20,649 nucleotides of DNA from a virus: positions 1-20,649 of IMG/VR virus record IMGVR_UViG_3300017917_003183; one strand, 5' to 3'. This document shows, piece by piece, positions 7,122 to 15,614 of this stretch. Both the position numbers and the translations under genes were made by a program. How positions within the stretch are numbered: position 1 is the stretch's first letter; each line of letters starts with the position of its first letter. The notes under the pieces are model-generated. The model saw nothing but the letters and a program-made list of their open reading frames with translations. It searched no databases and was not told the origin of the DNA.

Positions 7122-8467
7122 ATGGTGATAGTATTCATTTTATCATAAATATTGCCAACTTTACATTTAACCGGGAAATTTCCTTGTTCTAATGTATTCT
7201 TGATTTGAGGCAATAATGTTTTTGCTTCTGAAAATTCAACATCAAACAAAATTGAATCGTATGTATAAAGAATCATACGAGTTTGATGTGATTTTAATAT
7301 GTCTTGTACTTGTTGCAATTTTTGAACAGATACTTCTGTTTCTAAGGCTTGTAAATAGTAATTAAACAATTTGTTTGCAGTCATTGCCTTTAATGTGTCT
7401 GCAGTTAGGCGCCGTTTAAGAACAGGCGTTTCTACATAATGCTTTGATTTCCATTTCGCCCATAAATCATATATAAATGTATTTACTTGCCGAAAGAAAG
7501 GTATTGATAAAAATTCCGAATCAATTCCTCCATAAAGCAATCTAAATGTAATCTGTTTGCTTTCCGCACGTTGTTCTTCTGTTAATTCTGTAACACCAAA
7601 ATAAAATTGTCCTAAATAATCATGTATTGACGATTCAGGTAATTCATAACCAATAAGTTTTGCAATAAGTCTAACATGATATGAATCAAAATCCATTTCT
7701 ACCAGTGCACCATTTTCAAATCGACTACAAAATGCAGAACGGGTACCATCTTCTTTATTCATTGCTGCAAAGTTAAAACCTCGATATGCATTACTTGGCC
7801 GGCCTGTAATGGTATGATAATTATATTGCGAATAAACTAAATTGTTTTTTACTATATCCGGAAGTTTAAACTCATCATTAACATGTAGTCCTGCTGACTC
7901 AATATTAGCAAATACGCGAGGATATGTTGAATTAAACTTAACATATGAATCAGACATTTCTGCATTGACACACATCGGCCAAGCATAGTGACGAATCTTT
8001 TGACACATTTCTAAATGTTTTTGTAATGGCACAATTGCATTAACATGGGGCAATGCTGCGTGCCGTCTCCAATAAAATTGATGAGCAGAAGTTGGATAAT
8101 GTGCTTCTTCATATGATTCTCCATATGTATACCACCACAAAGTCTTTACATCCCATACAGCATCTTTTCCTCCCGTTTGAAGCCACTGTTTCTTGTCATG
8201 AATAAAGATATTCTCTAATTCTAAAAACCTTGGGACAAGTTCTAGAAACCCCTTTACTTGTTCGGTATGTCGTAATGGAACAATACATTCATTCGTAGTT
8301 TCTGAATATATGTATATTGCAACTAATGGATTTTGTGTTACGTGAATAGTTGGGCTAGAAAATATAGGAACTAGTAACGTTTTAGTATTTCGGATACGAT
8401 CAAGTACGGCTATTACGTCAGATTCGTGATCTAGTATCATACTATGATAATATGAAAAAAATTGCAA
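7118..8467 (-). CDS. Small divergent family A DNA polymerase
   Basis: A Pol I-type polymerase, recognised by its motifs in order. HTITGRPS (218-225) matches the TGRLSS segment. VEMDFDSYHVRLIA (256-269) is motif A with catalytic Asp259. R300-x3-K304-x3-F308-x3-YG is motif B (O-helix). YVETP..KRRL (344-354) and NYYLQ (369-373) match YVETLDGRRL and NAPMQ. ILYTYDSILFDV (399-410) is motif C with catalytic Asp404. Oddities: motif A Glu710 (E. coli numbering) is His264, and motif C HDE reads YDS. Between the conserved 'IESAGLHV' (189-196) and TGR there are only about 25 residues where Pol I has its thumb. The N-terminal 170 residues resemble a 3'-5' exonuclease fold without the usual acidic residues. 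The frame may start at TTG 8467 or ATG 8440 (residue 10); neither has a good Shine-Dalgarno. Confidence 0.85.
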   Translation of the reverse strand: MQFFSYYHSMILDHESDVIAVLDRIRNTKTLLVPIFSSPTIHVTQNPLVAIYIYSETTNECIVPLRHTEQVKGFLELVPRFLELENIFIHDKKQWLQTGGKDAVWDVKTLWWYTYGESYEEAHYPTSAHQFYWRRHAALPHVNAIVPLQKHLEMCQKIRHYAWPMCVNAEMSDSYVKFNSTYPRVFANIESAGLHVNDEFKLPDIVKNNLVYSQYNYHTITGRPSNAYRGFNFAAMNKEDGTRSAFCSRFENGALVEMDFDSYHVRLIAKLIGYELPESSIHDYLGQFYFGVTELTEEQRAESKQITFRLLYGGIDSEFLSIPFFRQVNTFIYDLWAKWKSKHYVETPVLKRRLTADTLKAMTANKLFNYYLQALETEVSVQKLQQVQDILKSHQTRMILYTYDSILFDVEFSEAKTLLPQIKNTLEQGNFPVKCKVGNIYDKMNTITI

Positions 8468-9085
8468 TTATCCAAGATTTATATCACGGGGAACTACGAA
8501 ATCTGTATCTGTATAGAATTCTAATGGATTTGTTAATTTTTTTGAAATACCTGTTAATGAAAATTCAGCGGCGGCAATTTGTTTTTTATTTCGCGAAATA
8601 ACTCCTGGTTTGAAAACGCCATTCTGAATAGTATCTTCTATAGGTCCTGTTATATACCATTGCAATTGAACACCTTCATATAAATTTCTATCTATTTTAT
8701 TTGATTGCCATTCCGTCCATGTTTGTTCTGAAACTTCTATAAATAAAGTTTCGTTAACTTTTTTCAAAAAGAATCGTGTAACTACACCATCAAATCGATT
8801 CTGTTCAGTAATTGTTAATTTATATGTTGAGACATTTTTAAAAGATGTTTTTGGCTTCTTTAATGATTTGTATGCATTTAACGTCGGATCTGGTTTTGTA
8901 TATGGAATCAATTTAATTGATGTTACAGGATTCCATGAAGCACCTGAATAAGTTTCACCCGTACTATTATATGCATGATATAATCCGATGTAGTTTGAAC
9001 CCAATTCAGACATTAATTCTGAACCAGATGTATACAAATTATTTGTAATTTCATCAACTGAATAATATATTTTTAATCGTCCCAT
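8468..9085 (-). CDS. Probable virion/baseplate-associated protein, 205 aa
   Basis: Function is not established. The opening KIYYSVDEITNNLYTSGSELM and the segment YIGLYHAY...GETYSGASW (around 32-52) recall a group of structural proteins in large T4-like environmental phages that carry 'LYT.GGE.......YIG.YH' near the N-terminus; this is pattern memory. The rest is strand-rich with no membrane segment, signal or cysteine motif. The gene is sandwiched one base downstream of the baseplate hub gene and directly abuts the polymerase frame (its TAA is followed at once by the TTG). The tight linkage to the hub gene supports a baseplate or tail role. The ATG at 9085 is the natural start, 1 nt after the hub TAG. 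Confidence 0.65.
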   Translation of the reverse strand: MGRLKIYYSVDEITNNLYTSGSELMSELGSNYIGLYHAYNSTGETYSGASWNPVTSIKLIPYTKPDPTLNAYKSLKKPKTSFKNVSTYKLTITEQNRFDGVVTRFFLKKVNETLFIEVSEQTWTEWQSNKIDRNLYEGVQLQWYITGPIEDTIQNGVFKPGVISRNKKQIAAAEFSLTGISKKLTNPLEFYTDTDFVVPRDINLG

Positions 9086-9086
9086 A

Positions 9087-11501
9087 CTATTCCAAACTCG
9101 GTCTCATTATGCATTTTACTTGTGTTGTCCATTCACCATTAGTGTTAACGGTATGCGTTACCGAAATCACACTAAATACTGTATTCACGCGATATCTTGT
9201 TGGTAATGCTTCAAATGTTAATACATCACCATAACGCAATCCGTTGATACCATCAATTGTAAATTCGGCAGTAAACGGAAATATCGGAGCAGTCATTAAA
9301 CTACTTAATTTAATATCATCTGTTGGATATTTAATATATTTATTCAATGCATTACGTAATGCAGTTTGTTTTTCTGGATTTTTAGGAAATGCACCAAAAT
9401 CTATTTTTGCAGTGTTTAAACTAACTTTGATAGTTTGATGATTTTCTTTATATCGTTTCAATGTAGAATTAATTTCCGCTGCATTATTTTGTTGATACAT
9501 GAAATTCAAATAAGGTGCAATTTCATCTTCGAATCCATCTTTATCTGCACCATTTAATGTATATGCTAAATTTTTTGCATTTTCTGGTAATTGTGCAGAT
9601 AATGTAAAATCTCGTACTAAAGTTCCTTTTGGATTGTTTGCAAACATCGGTACTTTATATGGCACTACAGCTTTATTTTTTTCATTATCCGTTCTCTTAA
9701 CATATTTACTATCTGCAAATAGCAATGTAGTTTGATAACGATTATCAGGTTCAGTTATCAATGACATTAATATTGCACCGCCAGTTGCTGCCGATATTTT
9801 GGCTGATATTGCAGTTAAAAATGATTTAACTGTAAATGCCGATTTACCACCAGATGCAATACCACCGGTGCCATCTTTACCCATGATTATTTCTTTAATA
9901 GTTTCTAGATTAATAAAAATTCTAGAAGGGAAAAATACAGTATCTTTTGATCTGAATACATCCGTATTGTATACTTGTTCATAGTTTGCAAAACATCCTT
10001 TCCATTCTTGCATATTGTTAATTTGCGTAGTATCAAAAAATGTTTTTGAACCGTAATTATTATGTTTTCCGGTTGGGTCTAAAAATAATATCTCCCATGG
10101 ATTTGCAGAAACCATTTCTGAATAATATGTACTATAGCATTTAGCATCACTACATAATATCTTTGCAGTACTAGCTGTATTACTTAGTTTAATTTTAATA
10201 ATATAATTATTTAAAAATTCAATTAGAGCACCTAATGTTATGTAACGATAGTAATTAGTTGCAATTGGAGATACTGTAGCATTTAATGCATCATAAAATG
10301 CTTGATTATATGGTTCTCCAACTAAATAAAATTGATCTGTTGCATCCGGTTTTGTTTTTGTTAAAATCGAAGGTAATCCTCCAAATACTAAAAGTGGCGG
10401 AATTGGGTATGCTGCATCTAGAGCATCATAAAAGGCTGATGTTGTTTGACTACTTTCGGTTGCTAATAATCTATCAACAGTATTTTGTGCTAAATTAAGT
10501 TCTTGTGCGCGTTTCTTTAAAGCATCTGCCGTTAAATTACGCAAACTATCTGCATCTGGTTTTGTAATTACAGATGCATTAATTAATTCATCTATTATAG
10601 TATTACGAGCAGTTACATCAATTTTTGGATCTAATACCGGATTAACTGGTGCTGTTGGTTTTGATTCCTTTTCCTTTGCCGTTTCGTTGGCATTTGCTGG
10701 AGTTGGCATAAACATAGAAATATCTGTATATATATTACTAGTTCCAGTTAATGATATAGATGCTTCAATAGTACCATCTTTAGTATATGAAAAATTAAAT
10801 GATGTAATTACACCTTCAAACATTACATGATTCATTTTTCTTAACTTGGTTTCAAAATCTTCTAATGATTTATTATCTTTCGTTAAATATGGATAAAATT
10901 CTTTTAATTTTTCACGATTAGGAATCGTTTCATCATCAAGTAATCCTTTAGCGTTCGGATACATTTTATTATCATTGCTAGTAATAACTGCAGAATCGGG
11001 ATGCATTATTGTTATTCGAGCATAACGTCCGGGACGAAACCATACTGTTTCAATTTGATCTAAGTCACGTAATGGATTTGGTATTATGATATTAACAACG
11101 GCTTTATTTAAAAGTCCCATTGAATGATCACCAATTGTTATAGTTGTTGTTGCGATAAACGGTCCAGTTCTGTATGATGCATCTGTAATTTTATCGGTTC
11201 TAGAAACATAAGAACTAGATGATGCATTATATTCTATAGATTTTTGTTCATATGGTGTTTCATTTAAGTACCCTGCAGGGCCACTAGGTAAATATCGACC
11301 TTCTCTGACATTGAATCCGCCTAATGTTTGAATAATCGGTGTTTGAGCATTTTCTCCTGCAAATGCAGAAATTTCTACGTTTGCAATTTTACCTACCATG
11401 AAATCTAAATCTCGTTCCGATCGATTTTTAGTACCAGCAGCTGCTCGAGCATCTAGTTCTAACTGTAACTGTTGGTCAACTTCACTATAAAATATATTCA
11501 T
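9087..11501 (-). CDS. Large baseplate hub-like protein, 804 aa
   Basis: Most likely the baseplate hub or hub-extension component that joins the tail tube to the spike. The N-terminus (FYSEVDQQLQLELDARAAAG..NRSERDLDFMVGKIANV, residues 4-43) is followed by Gly-rich structural sequence and a strand-rich domain (FEGVITSFNFSYTKDGTIEASISL). The extreme C-terminus (INGLRYGDVLTFEALP..Y and VISVTHTVNTNGEWTTQVKCIMRP) has the 'GDVF...Y......V..V.H....G.W.T....' layout of gp27/gpD-type hub proteins. A helical, low-complexity region near residues 280-345 separates the two halves. It overlaps the preceding small wedge gene by 4 nt (ATGA). The size exceeds T4 gp27 (391), so extra domains are fused or inserted; I see no lysozyme catalytic motif I would trust. 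Confidence 0.75.
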   Translation of the reverse strand: MNIFYSEVDQQLQLELDARAAAGTKNRSERDLDFMVGKIANVEISAFAGENAQTPIIQTLGGFNVREGRYLPSGPAGYLNETPYEQKSIEYNASSSSYVSRTDKITDASYRTGPFIATTTITIGDHSMGLLNKAVVNIIIPNPLRDLDQIETVWFRPGRYARITIMHPDSAVITSNDNKMYPNAKGLLDDETIPNREKLKEFYPYLTKDNKSLEDFETKLRKMNHVMFEGVITSFNFSYTKDGTIEASISLTGTSNIYTDISMFMPTPANANETAKEKESKPTAPVNPVLDPKIDVTARNTIIDELINASVITKPDADSLRNLTADALKKRAQELNLAQNTVDRLLATESSQTTSAFYDALDAAYPIPPLLVFGGLPSILTKTKPDATDQFYLVGEPYNQAFYDALNATVSPIATNYYRYITLGALIEFLNNYIIKIKLSNTASTAKILCSDAKCYSTYYSEMVSANPWEILFLDPTGKHNNYGSKTFFDTTQINNMQEWKGCFANYEQVYNTDVFRSKDTVFFPSRIFINLETIKEIIMGKDGTGGIASGGKSAFTVKSFLTAISAKISAATGGAILMSLITEPDNRYQTTLLFADSKYVKRTDNEKNKAVVPYKVPMFANNPKGTLVRDFTLSAQLPENAKNLAYTLNGADKDGFEDEIAPYLNFMYQQNNAAEINSTLKRYKENHQTIKVSLNTAKIDFGAFPKNPEKQTALRNALNKYIKYPTDDIKLSSLMTAPIFPFTAEFTIDGINGLRYGDVLTFEALPTRYRVNTVFSVISVTHTVNTNGEWTTQVKCIMRPSLE

Positions 11502-11797
11502 CGTTCTGTGTTTATTGTTCGTATATAATCTTCAAGGCCTTGTTTGGACGGAATACGTAGTCTGGTATTAGTTGGAACTAATATACTTCCTTTACCTAAT
11601 CCGTTGCATGATGCTAAAACCCACCAATATGATTCATCACCATATGCACTATATGCTAATTTATCTAATCGTTCTATAGATGTTGTTAATATAAAAGTAT
11701 CTGAATCAGATAATGGTATTACGGGCAAAATTATTGATTGTATTTTGCGATGTCCTTTATTATCTTTTACAATTTCTGCTGCGGCATATCTATTCAT
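11498..11797 (-). CDS. LysM/gp53-like baseplate wedge or tail protein X, 99 aa
   Basis: A small baseplate protein. Residues 40-86 have the signature of the LysM-like fold used by T4 gp53 and P2 gpX: RLDKLAYSAYGDESYWWVLASCNGL, then GSILVPTNTRLRIPS, in which the 'D.la...YGd..yWwvLa..N......i..G..L.IP' order is plain. In myoviruses such proteins sit at the baseplate or tail-tube end and help lock wedge or hub contacts. It lies between the 560-residue baseplate protein (15 nt upstream) and the hub gene, whose ATG overlaps this TGA, the usual place for it. Length and intact motif make the family call strong; whether it is the gp53 or gpX equivalent is uncertain. Confidence 0.82.
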   Translation of the reverse strand: MNRYAAAEIVKDNKGHRKIQSIILPVIPLSDSDTFILTTSIERLDKLAYSAYGDESYWWVLASCNGLGKGSILVPTNTRLRIPSKQGLEDYIRTINTER

Positions 11798-11812
11798 AAT
11801 ATATTACTTTCA

Positions 11813-13495
11813 TTAGGTTGGTATTGAATCGGGAAGAAAGCCTGCAGGGTTATTAAACCCACGTCGTGGTACTAAATCTGTTTGTACAATCGAATTCGAC
11901 CCGCCGGCGCTTGGTGTGTTTATTGACGCTTCGTCATTAATGGTTGCTGAAAATTTATCATTTTTCTTATTATTTTGTTCTAGTTCCGATTTATCTTCTC
12001 GTCTAGGTGCTGTATTTTTAGCATCACTTAACCAATTATTGTTTCCTTCTCTAGGAATATCATTAGAATCAAATGATTTAGCCAACGTATACATTCTTCC
12101 ACCTTTTTGTGGTAAAGAATCTCCAATCATATAGAATTGCAATGTTACTTTTACACCATGCGGTACTTGCATCATTTGCGGATCTTTTTCAATATTAATT
12201 TCCATCGGCGTTTCGCTGTCAACCAATGAATATCCAACTGATGAAAGTAATACAGGTTGTTGTACAAACAAGTCACCTAATGTAAATCGCATCCATGGCG
12301 CTGTTAAACCCAATTGACTGCCATCATAAATTGGAGCAGTATATGAAGCCAAATAGTTCAATTTTCTCCAAATTGGTTTTAATTCATCTCGATCTGTTGC
12401 ATATACTGTAAATGATACGCTTACGTCTCTAGAAAATCCACCATATTGATAATTTGGATCTGCACGGCCGATCATATTTACTGCGGTATATGATGCTTGA
12501 AATGAATCATCTACTGTTAAGTTGCATGCTCGAAATGCAAATATATCATCTTCAACTGTTCGTTCTGTTAATTTACTAGGAGCTAATTTTGGTCCTGTTA
12601 ATAAAAATTTAATGAAATCTTGAGTAACACCTGATTTATTTAACAGACTACCTAACCACGTAGCTTCATTAAAATAAGCAGGTTTCCATAAATATGCTTC
12701 CGCATATGATCGTTGACTAAAATCGATAACAGATACACGATCGCCACGAAATGGGATTGCTAATTCTAAAGGATTTGAAGTTGGAATCCATCGGCCCGGT
12801 CTCTTAGCTTCAATTTCTATTTTTAAATTAAAAATAGAAGAATATACATATTGTGCATCTTTAGTACGAACCCAGTTTGTAGTAACATGACTACTTAAAG
12901 TAAAATCATTGCGTATTGCATATGGATTATCGTGATCTCCCCAACCATATCCAAATGTTCCTATACCATCTCTATTAAATGTACTATATGCACCTATGGT
13001 AGCTGATAATCCAGCATATATCATTGCTGTTGGACTTAAACGCGTTGCTGCAGCAGTGCCATCTAATCTTTTAGATAATACTGTTGCAAAATTACCCGTA
13101 AATGCACCTTTTCTCAATCTAAAGTCTTGATATTTTATGCCAGGTATATCATTGAGTTGATTGATAGGCGATGTTGCATATTCTCTATATACTGAATTTT
13201 TATTTGCTATATCTAATATACCATTTGGTATTTGTGCTAATTGCGGTACTCCAAGGAAACTTGCAGCACTTAATGCAGCGACAGCTAATGTTCTTCTTCC
13301 GGCGTCTTCAATTTGAATATTAGTATTTTGTACATTCATTGAATATGTTGGCATATCTCCGAAACCGCCTCTACCGATACTTTTTTTACCGCGCGTTGGA
13401 TTTTCTCGTGTTAAATTAACGTTAGGTAATATATCATATGGAGCTCTAAACTGCGAGCTGGCTGATATAGTTGGATTGGTTGAAATAATTCGCAT
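11813..13495 (-). CDS. Baseplate / tail-tube-junction structural protein, 560 aa
   Basis: A structural protein encoded directly after the tape measure, where T4-like phages keep the baseplate genes that initiate the tube (gp48/gp54 region). The C-terminal half contains strand-rich segments like those of tube-junction proteins: VSVSFTVYATDRDELKPIWRKLNYL, then WMRFTLGDLFVQQPVLLSSVGYS and MQVPHGVKVTLQFYMIGD. The last 70 residues are polar and low complexity (Asn, Ser, Lys, Glu). The N-terminal 70 residues are Gly/Asn-rich and followed by a hydrophobic Ala-rich helix (AVAALSAASFLGVPQ, about 72-86), which may be buried in the assembled baseplate. A clear AAGGAG lies 7 nt before the ATG. The exact T4 equivalent cannot be fixed by eye. 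Confidence 0.72.
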   Translation of the reverse strand: MRIISTNPTISASSQFRAPYDILPNVNLTRENPTRGKKSIGRGGFGDMPTYSMNVQNTNIQIEDAGRRTLAVAALSAASFLGVPQLAQIPNGILDIANKNSVYREYATSPINQLNDIPGIKYQDFRLRKGAFTGNFATVLSKRLDGTAAATRLSPTAMIYAGLSATIGAYSTFNRDGIGTFGYGWGDHDNPYAIRNDFTLSSHVTTNWVRTKDAQYVYSSIFNLKIEIEAKRPGRWIPTSNPLELAIPFRGDRVSVIDFSQRSYAEAYLWKPAYFNEATWLGSLLNKSGVTQDFIKFLLTGPKLAPSKLTERTVEDDIFAFRACNLTVDDSFQASYTAVNMIGRADPNYQYGGFSRDVSVSFTVYATDRDELKPIWRKLNYLASYTAPIYDGSQLGLTAPWMRFTLGDLFVQQPVLLSSVGYSLVDSETPMEINIEKDPQMMQVPHGVKVTLQFYMIGDSLPQKGGRMYTLAKSFDSNDIPREGNNNWLSDAKNTAPRREDKSELEQNNKKNDKFSATINDEASINTPSAGGSNSIVQTDLVPRRGFNNPAGFLPDSIPT

Positions 13496-13506
13496 TTGTA
13501 TACTCC

Positions 13507-15297
13507 TTAACTGCTATATCTGCCTTGATTCATACCACCGCCGGTGAATGTAGGATCTATTTTTACTTCTAATTTAACACCTGATTGAAATGCTGCTACA
13601 ATTGCATTAGCTAATGCTGTTGGATCTGTGCCTGCTGAACCTGCAAGTGTTGGTTCTGTGCCTGCTGCAGCTGCAGGTGATATAGATATTTTATCATTAG
13701 GTATAATATTGCCAGCAGTATTTGGAACAAATAATTCCGGACCTACTTCTCCTACCACATATGGAGTCGATGCTGCTACTGGGCCACCCATGGCTTTTTC
13801 TTCAATGACACCGCCAACTTCTTTTATAGAGTCTCCAGCAATTATTGCGCTACCTTTTTTCGCACCTTCAGCCATCACGCCTTTCCACCCACCTTCGGCA
13901 AATGCTTTTCCTAAATCCTCTGCAACACCTTTAAGAACAAGTCCAACTTTGACAGCCATTTCTAAACCGCCCACAAATGTAGCCATGGTTGGTCCACCTA
14001 ATTTTGATATTTGAGCTAAGTTTTCAGATGCTCCTATTATTTCTGTTGATAATTGTGTTATAGCACCTGCTTGATCTGGAATATTCACTCGTATGCCGTC
14101 TGTTATTAGTTTTCGTTCAATGGATTGTAATATAGTTTCCGTAGATCTAGTGTCTTGTGATTCAGCTAATTCTTTCAGTTGTTCTTCTGTTGCCCCCATT
14201 GCTTTAGCAGCATCAAATAACTGTTGACCAGTTTCTTCAAATAATGCATCACCCCCCGGTAACTCTTCTAAAATAGATTTTTTTTGTAATGCACGGGAAA
14301 GTGCAGCTTCATCCATTCCTAACAATTCAGACATTTGTTGACGGGCAAACAAGTTATTTTTTAACGTTTCTCCTTCTTGTTCTAAGATTTTATTCATTAA
14401 ATCAGCTTGTTTAGATGAATTTCCTTGAATTGTTGCTACTCGATATTCATTAGTTAAACTTTTACCTTGTTGATCGATTAATCGTCGACCACTTAATAAT
14501 TGATATTCTAATTCTTGACCAATTGATGATTCTATATTTAATAAATTTTTACCCGTTGCTGCTAATTTTTCTATAGATAATCCTAATTTTTTAGACTTAA
14601 TTGTTGCTACTTCTAAAGTACCTGGTATTCTAGAATATTGTATTTGTAAATCTGCAGATAAGTCAGCAACGTCAGCTGTTATTTCTTTAAATAAACCAGA
14701 TTCGCCTGTTATGGTTTCTAATTCTTTAGCAATTGCATTTGTGGTCATTAAATATTCTGCTCCAGAAGAATTTGCTCCTCGGGCAAACAATTCAAAGTTA
14801 TTAGCTTGTTCACCAGATAATTGTAATGAATCTGTAATAATTTCTTGAGTTCGTAATAAATTTTTAGAAAAACTGTTATCTTTTAACTGATAGTTGCCGA
14901 TAACTGTCTTTAAATTTATAGCATACTTTCGAAGTTCATCTCCGCCTTTTTTAAAACCTGCTGACAAATTATCTAAATTTTGTCCGTATATTGCTGATTG
15001 TTTAACTGATAAACCGAATGTTTTATTTAATGCTTCATTTCGTTTTTCAAGCCAAAGTTGTTGTTTAGCTAAGTCTGTATAAGCTCTAAATAAATTTTGT
15101 GAAATAATTATTAAACGTTCAGCACCGGTTACTTGTAATGATGTTGCACTAGTTAGTTGCAATGTTGCATCTTTTACTCCAGTTAACGCACCTTTAAAGG
15201 CATCCCATGCGGATAAATCATCATCGGATGGTGGAGGCGGATTTGCACCATGTCTAAATTGTTGCTTTAAACGGTGTATGTCTATTAGATTAATCAT
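13507..15297 (-). CDS. Tail length tape measure protein
   Basis: Sets tail tube length and is injected ahead of the DNA. The 596-residue chain is mostly predicted helix with heptad-like, Gln/Leu/Ala-rich stretches (about 50-400). A small hydrophobic, Gly/Ala region around 430-500 could insert in membrane. Near the C-terminus residues 514-525 read VVGEVGPELFVP after a GGP turn, which is a hallmark of tape measure proteins, followed by an Ala/Gly/Thr tail. It follows the gp26/gp51-like pair and precedes baseplate genes, the standard order. At roughly 1.5 angstrom per residue it predicts a tail of about 90 nm, like T4 (gp29, 590 aa). The chosen ATG at 15297 has no strong Shine-Dalgarno; a TATTTATA sequence sits just before it. 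Confidence 0.88.
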   Translation of the reverse strand: MINLIDIHRLKQQFRHGANPPPPSDDDLSAWDAFKGALTGVKDATLQLTSATSLQVTGAERLIIISQNLFRAYTDLAKQQLWLEKRNEALNKTFGLSVKQSAIYGQNLDNLSAGFKKGGDELRKYAINLKTVIGNYQLKDNSFSKNLLRTQEIITDSLQLSGEQANNFELFARGANSSGAEYLMTTNAIAKELETITGESGLFKEITADVADLSADLQIQYSRIPGTLEVATIKSKKLGLSIEKLAATGKNLLNIESSIGQELEYQLLSGRRLIDQQGKSLTNEYRVATIQGNSSKQADLMNKILEQEGETLKNNLFARQQMSELLGMDEAALSRALQKKSILEELPGGDALFEETGQQLFDAAKAMGATEEQLKELAESQDTRSTETILQSIERKLITDGIRVNIPDQAGAITQLSTEIIGASENLAQISKLGGPTMATFVGGLEMAVKVGLVLKGVAEDLGKAFAEGGWKGVMAEGAKKGSAIIAGDSIKEVGGVIEEKAMGGPVAASTPYVVGEVGPELFVPNTAGNIIPNDKISISPAAAAGTEPTLAGSAGTDPTALANAIVAAFQSGVKLEVKIDPTFTGGGMNQGRYSS

Positions 15298-15311
15298 ATA
15301 CGTATAAATAT

Positions 15312-15614
15312 TTACGTTTTAGGTTTTGTAGGATATTGAGGAGGTTTTGCAACTTTATCTTGTTTCTTAGGTTTTTCTATAGGTTTCGTCTCCGGTGGTG
15401 TTAATTTATCATTTAATTTTTGAATCCAGAACGTACGTAAAAAAATAGGCATATTATAAACCGTATTCCAGTCCCATCGACCTGCGCCCCACCATATTAA
15501 ATCGAAAATCATTTCATGTATTGCTAAACGATCTTTAGGTTCAAGTCCAAAAAAGGTCCGATCCAAATTGAAACCCAGCGGTGAAGGTGCCTCCATCCTC
15601 ACCTTCAAATTCAT
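15312..15614 (-). CDS. gp51-like tail assembly protein, overlapping and out of frame with the gp26-like gene
   Basis: A small assembly protein. Residues 22-70 (FGLEPKDRLAIHEMIFDLIWWG, then WNTVYNMPIFLRTFWIQKLND) contain the 'F..VYNMP..LR.F.......' core seen in gp51-like and tail-chaperone proteins of T4-like phages. The C-terminal 30 residues are Lys/Pro-rich. The frame overlaps the preceding gene by 74 nt in the +1 (equivalently -2) register. Independent initiation could be at ATG 15614, which lacks a Shine-Dalgarno, or at the second ATG (15596, residue 7), preceded by AAGG at a 5-nt spacing. Alternatively, the conserved core, which begins after the overlap, could be reached by ribosomal frameshifting from the upstream gene. 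It stands immediately before the tape measure gene. Confidence 0.8.
   Translation of the reverse strand: MNLKVRMEAPSPLGFNLDRTFFGLEPKDRLAIHEMIFDLIWWGAGRWDWNTVYNMPIFLRTFWIQKLNDKLTPPETKPIEKPKKQDKVAKPPQYPTKPKT

Noticed and set aside
13628-13700. Short tandem-like repeat (GTGCCTGCTG...) near the tape measure 3' end
   Set aside because: It only encodes an Ala/Gly/Thr-rich low-complexity tail and has two imperfect copies; no separate function is suggested.
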